From assembly GCA_902580135.1 (NCBI GenBank), contig CACHJL010000006.1, forward strand, positions 1 through 42,553: a stretch of DNA of 42,553 nucleotides. Direction: 5' to 3'. Numbering within the stretch: the stretch's first letter is position 1; the number at the start of each line of letters is the position of its first letter. This document shows positions 40,852-42,553 of this stretch, piece after piece. The translations under genes and the position numbers were made by a program. This DNA comes from an uncultured Pelagibacteraceae bacterium (GTDB lineage Bacteria; Pseudomonadota; Alphaproteobacteria; Pelagibacterales; Pelagibacteraceae). The notes under the pieces were generated by a model, which had not been told where the DNA came from, ran no database searches, and saw only the letters and a list, made by a program, of their open reading frames with translations.

Positions 40852-41985
40852 ATGAAATTTTTTATTAGATTTAAAATTATTTTTTTAAAAATTATAAAAT
40901 TGAATATTTCATTTTTAAAAAAAGAAATATCAGGTTACCCAGAAACAGTTAAAAAATTTGAAAAACAATTTTCAGAGTTCATAGGTAAGGATTATGGAAT
41001 TACCTTTTGTAACGGAACATCTTCAATAGAAGCAGCAATATACGCTATAAATTTTTCACCAAACGATCAAATCTTAGTAACAGCAAGTAATTTTCATGCA
41101 AGTATTGGTCCAATTAAAAATTTAAAATGCATGCCTATATTTGTAGACATTGATAAAGATACATTAACAATTGATTGTGAAGACCTTAAAAAAAAAATAA
41201 ATAATAAATCAAAAGGTATATTAATTGTTCATCCATGGGGATATCCATGCAATATGGATGAGATAGTTAAAATTGCAAAAGAGAATAATTTAAAACTAAT
41301 AGAAGATTGTTCCCATGCTCATGGAGCTTCTTATAATAAAAAAAGAATAGGTAGCTTTGGGGACATTAGTATTTTTAGTTTACAAGGTGGAAAATCTGTT
41401 GCTGCAGGTGAAGGTGGTATAGCACTTACCGATAATAAAGAATATTTCTTAAGGATGTCAACTTATGGGCACTTTGATAGACATAAAGAAAATTTAATAA
41501 ATAATAACGAATTTAAAAAATTTTCCAAAACAGGAATATCAAAAAAACTTAGAGCACATCCTCTTGGAATTTGTTTAGCAAATGTTGATTTTGATAATCT
41601 TCATATAATAAATAATTATAAAGAAAAAATTTATAAAAAGATTGATGAAATTATAATTAGTTACAAAACACTAAATACAATGAAAATTAATATTAAAGCT
41701 GAAAGAGGTGGTTATTTTTCTGGATATCCTATAATTTTTAACGATATAAATAAAATTTCCAAAATTAAAGAAAAGTTCAAAAAATTTAAAATAAATCTAA
41801 TTGAGAATCCGTGGTTTCTTACTCACAAACTAGAAATTTATAAAGACTCAAATTGTGATTTGCCTGTTACTGAAAAAATAAATAATCTATTTTTTTTGAT
41901 TAGAATTCCTTATTTTTTAAATTTTAATTTTAAAAACTTAAAAAATTGTTTAATAGAATGCAAAAAAGATGATTTGATTAATTAA
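40852..41985 (+). CDS. DegT/DnrJ/EryC1-family sugar aminotransferase
   Basis: A 377-residue PLP enzyme of the sugar aminotransferase type, converting a nucleotide keto-sugar to an amino-sugar. The PLP lysine is K181 in S-L-Q-G-G-K-S, with E-D-C-S-H-A-H-G (D152) and G-E-G-G-I-A-L-T in place. The frame runs back to a TTG at 40828, but the ATG at 40852 is the better start. The first 22 residues are hydrophobic and basic, which is atypical for this cytosolic family and could be membrane-associating. Its stop overlaps the flippase start codon (T-A-A-T-G). Confidence 0.87.
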   Translation: MKFFIRFKIIFLKIIKLNISFLKKEISGYPETVKKFEKQFSEFIGKDYGITFCNGTSSIEAAIYAINFSPNDQILVTASNFHASIGPIKNLKCMPIFVDIDKDTLTIDCEDLKKKINNKSKGILIVHPWGYPCNMDEIVKIAKENNLKLIEDCSHAHGASYNKKRIGSFGDISIFSLQGGKSVAAGEGGIALTDNKEYFLRMSTYGHFDRHKENLINNNEFKKFSKTGISKKLRAHPLGICLANVDFDNLHIINNYKEKIYKKIDEIIISYKTLNTMKINIKAERGGYFSGYPIIFNDINKISKIKEKFKKFKINLIENPWFLTHKLEIYKDSNCDLPVTEKINNLFFLIRIPYFLNFNFKNLKNCLIECKKDDLIN

Positions 41986-42553
41986 TGAGTAAATTAAAAT
42001 CTTTATCTTTAAATTTAAATAAAGCACAAACTACAAGAATATCTAGAAATTTTATTTCGCAGGTCACATTAAATTTATCACTAACGGTTTTTCAGTTACT
42101 TTTTCCACCTTTAATGATCATGGTCTATGGTTTAGAAAATTTCGGTATATGGATTTTTTTAACTGCAGTACCATCAATTTTAGCGGTACTTAACTTTGAT
42201 TTAAATGCTGCTGCAAAAACCGAAATGTCTATTTATTATAATCAAAATAATAAAAATAAAATCAATGAAGTATTTAATAATTCAATTTTATTAACTCTTA
42301 TATTTATAACTTTTCTAGCCATTATAGGCTCTCTGATTATTAACTCTTATGATTTTAAAATAAATATCCTTAGAAGCATAAATGCTAATGAATTAAAAAT
42401 TATCTTAATTTGTGTATTTTCAACATTTTACTTAAATATTTTTAATAGTATTTTTAAGACTGGTATTACTTATTGGGGAAGATTAGACATTAGTACATAC
42501 CTTGAAACATTTTTTGATTTTTGCTCAAAAGTATTAATTATTATTTTAGGAAT
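41985..42553 (+). CDS. Polysaccharide flippase-like membrane protein (3' end outside window)
   Basis: The frame starts with the ATG at 41985-41987 and stays open to the last base, 189 codons, so the gene continues beyond the window. The visible part has a basic N-terminus (M-S-K-L-K-S), R-I-S-R-N-F-I-S-Q and at least four hydrophobic segments, the pattern of Wzx/MATE-like O-unit flippases. Its start overlaps the aminotransferase stop (T-A-A-T-G), implying coupling. The remaining glycan genes probably follow outside. Confidence 0.75.
   Translation, partial: MSKLKSLSLNLNKAQTTRISRNFISQVTLNLSLTVFQLLFPPLMIMVYGLENFGIWIFLTAVPSILAVLNFDLNAAAKTEMSIYYNQNNKNKINEVFNNSILLTLIFITFLAIIGSLIINSYDFKINILRSINANELKIILICVFSTFYLNIFNSIFKTGITYWGRLDISTYLETFFDFCSKVLIIILG

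Noticed and set aside
1..42553. CRISPR array, insertion sequence or prophage
   Set aside because: No regularly spaced repeats, transposase, integrase or phage structural genes were seen.

Overview
The window is very AT-rich, densely packed bacterial DNA with weak Shine-Dalgarno sites and short intergenic gaps; no gene-free stretch exceeds about 255 bp. Four convergent gene pairs overlap at their 3' ends. Low G+C, a TRAP transporter, a dimethylglycine-dehydrogenase-like enzyme and an alphaproteobacterial-type elongator tRNA-Met together suggest a streamlined marine alphaproteobacterium, most likely SAR11/Pelagibacterales. That assignment is an inference from gene content and style, not from a marker-gene search.

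Region 1 (1-9.1 kb) looks catabolic. A class II aldolase/short-chain dehydrogenase fusion, cut by the left window edge, is followed by a BKACE (DUF849) enzyme. Facing them is a minus-strand operon: FAH-family hydrolase, TRAP solute-binding protein, extradiol ring-cleavage dioxygenase and flavin aromatic hydroxylase. Divergent from it are the TRAP membrane subunits dctQ and dctM. Together these could take up and meta-cleave an aromatic acid. Region 2 (9.1-16 kb) holds a small membrane protein, a sulfatase-family hydrolase, a TrpB2-type enzyme and a DUF1015-serC-serA serine cluster.

Region 3 (15.9-26.4 kb) centres on methylthioadenosine and purine salvage. The tight operon mtnP-phyH-M23 peptidase-mtnA-SGNH faces away from apt plus a methyltransferase. 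Next come a gpt-like phosphoribosyltransferase behind tRNA-Met(CAT) and, further on, guaC. Between them sits an operon of a fluoroacetate-dehalogenase-like hydrolase, a TauD-family dioxygenase, an AEC-type transporter and a 62-residue membrane protein.

Region 4 (26.4-42.6 kb) becomes more AT-rich and is a surface-polysaccharide island. It opens with a dimethylglycine-dehydrogenase-like gene translationally coupled to a NodU/TobZ-type carbamoyltransferase. It continues with galE, a WecG/TagA-like glycosyltransferase and a second carbamoyltransferase that is the last gene of an SxtJ-DUF5989-carbamoyltransferase trio. Then come two sugar epimerases, a complete set for GDP-D-glycero-D-manno-heptose synthesis (gmhA, hddA and an hddC-gmhB fusion), a TylF-like methyltransferase with altered catalytic residues, a DegT aminotransferase and a flippase cut by the right edge.

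The points most worth following up are the SxtJ-DUF5989-carbamoyltransferase trio beside a second, differently coupled carbamoyltransferase, the 2-oxoglutarate dioxygenase inside the MTA operon, the aromatic meta-cleavage/TRAP cluster, the fluoroacetate-dehalogenase-like enzyme, and the zinc-site-less GmhB domain and altered TylF-like protein in the polysaccharide island.
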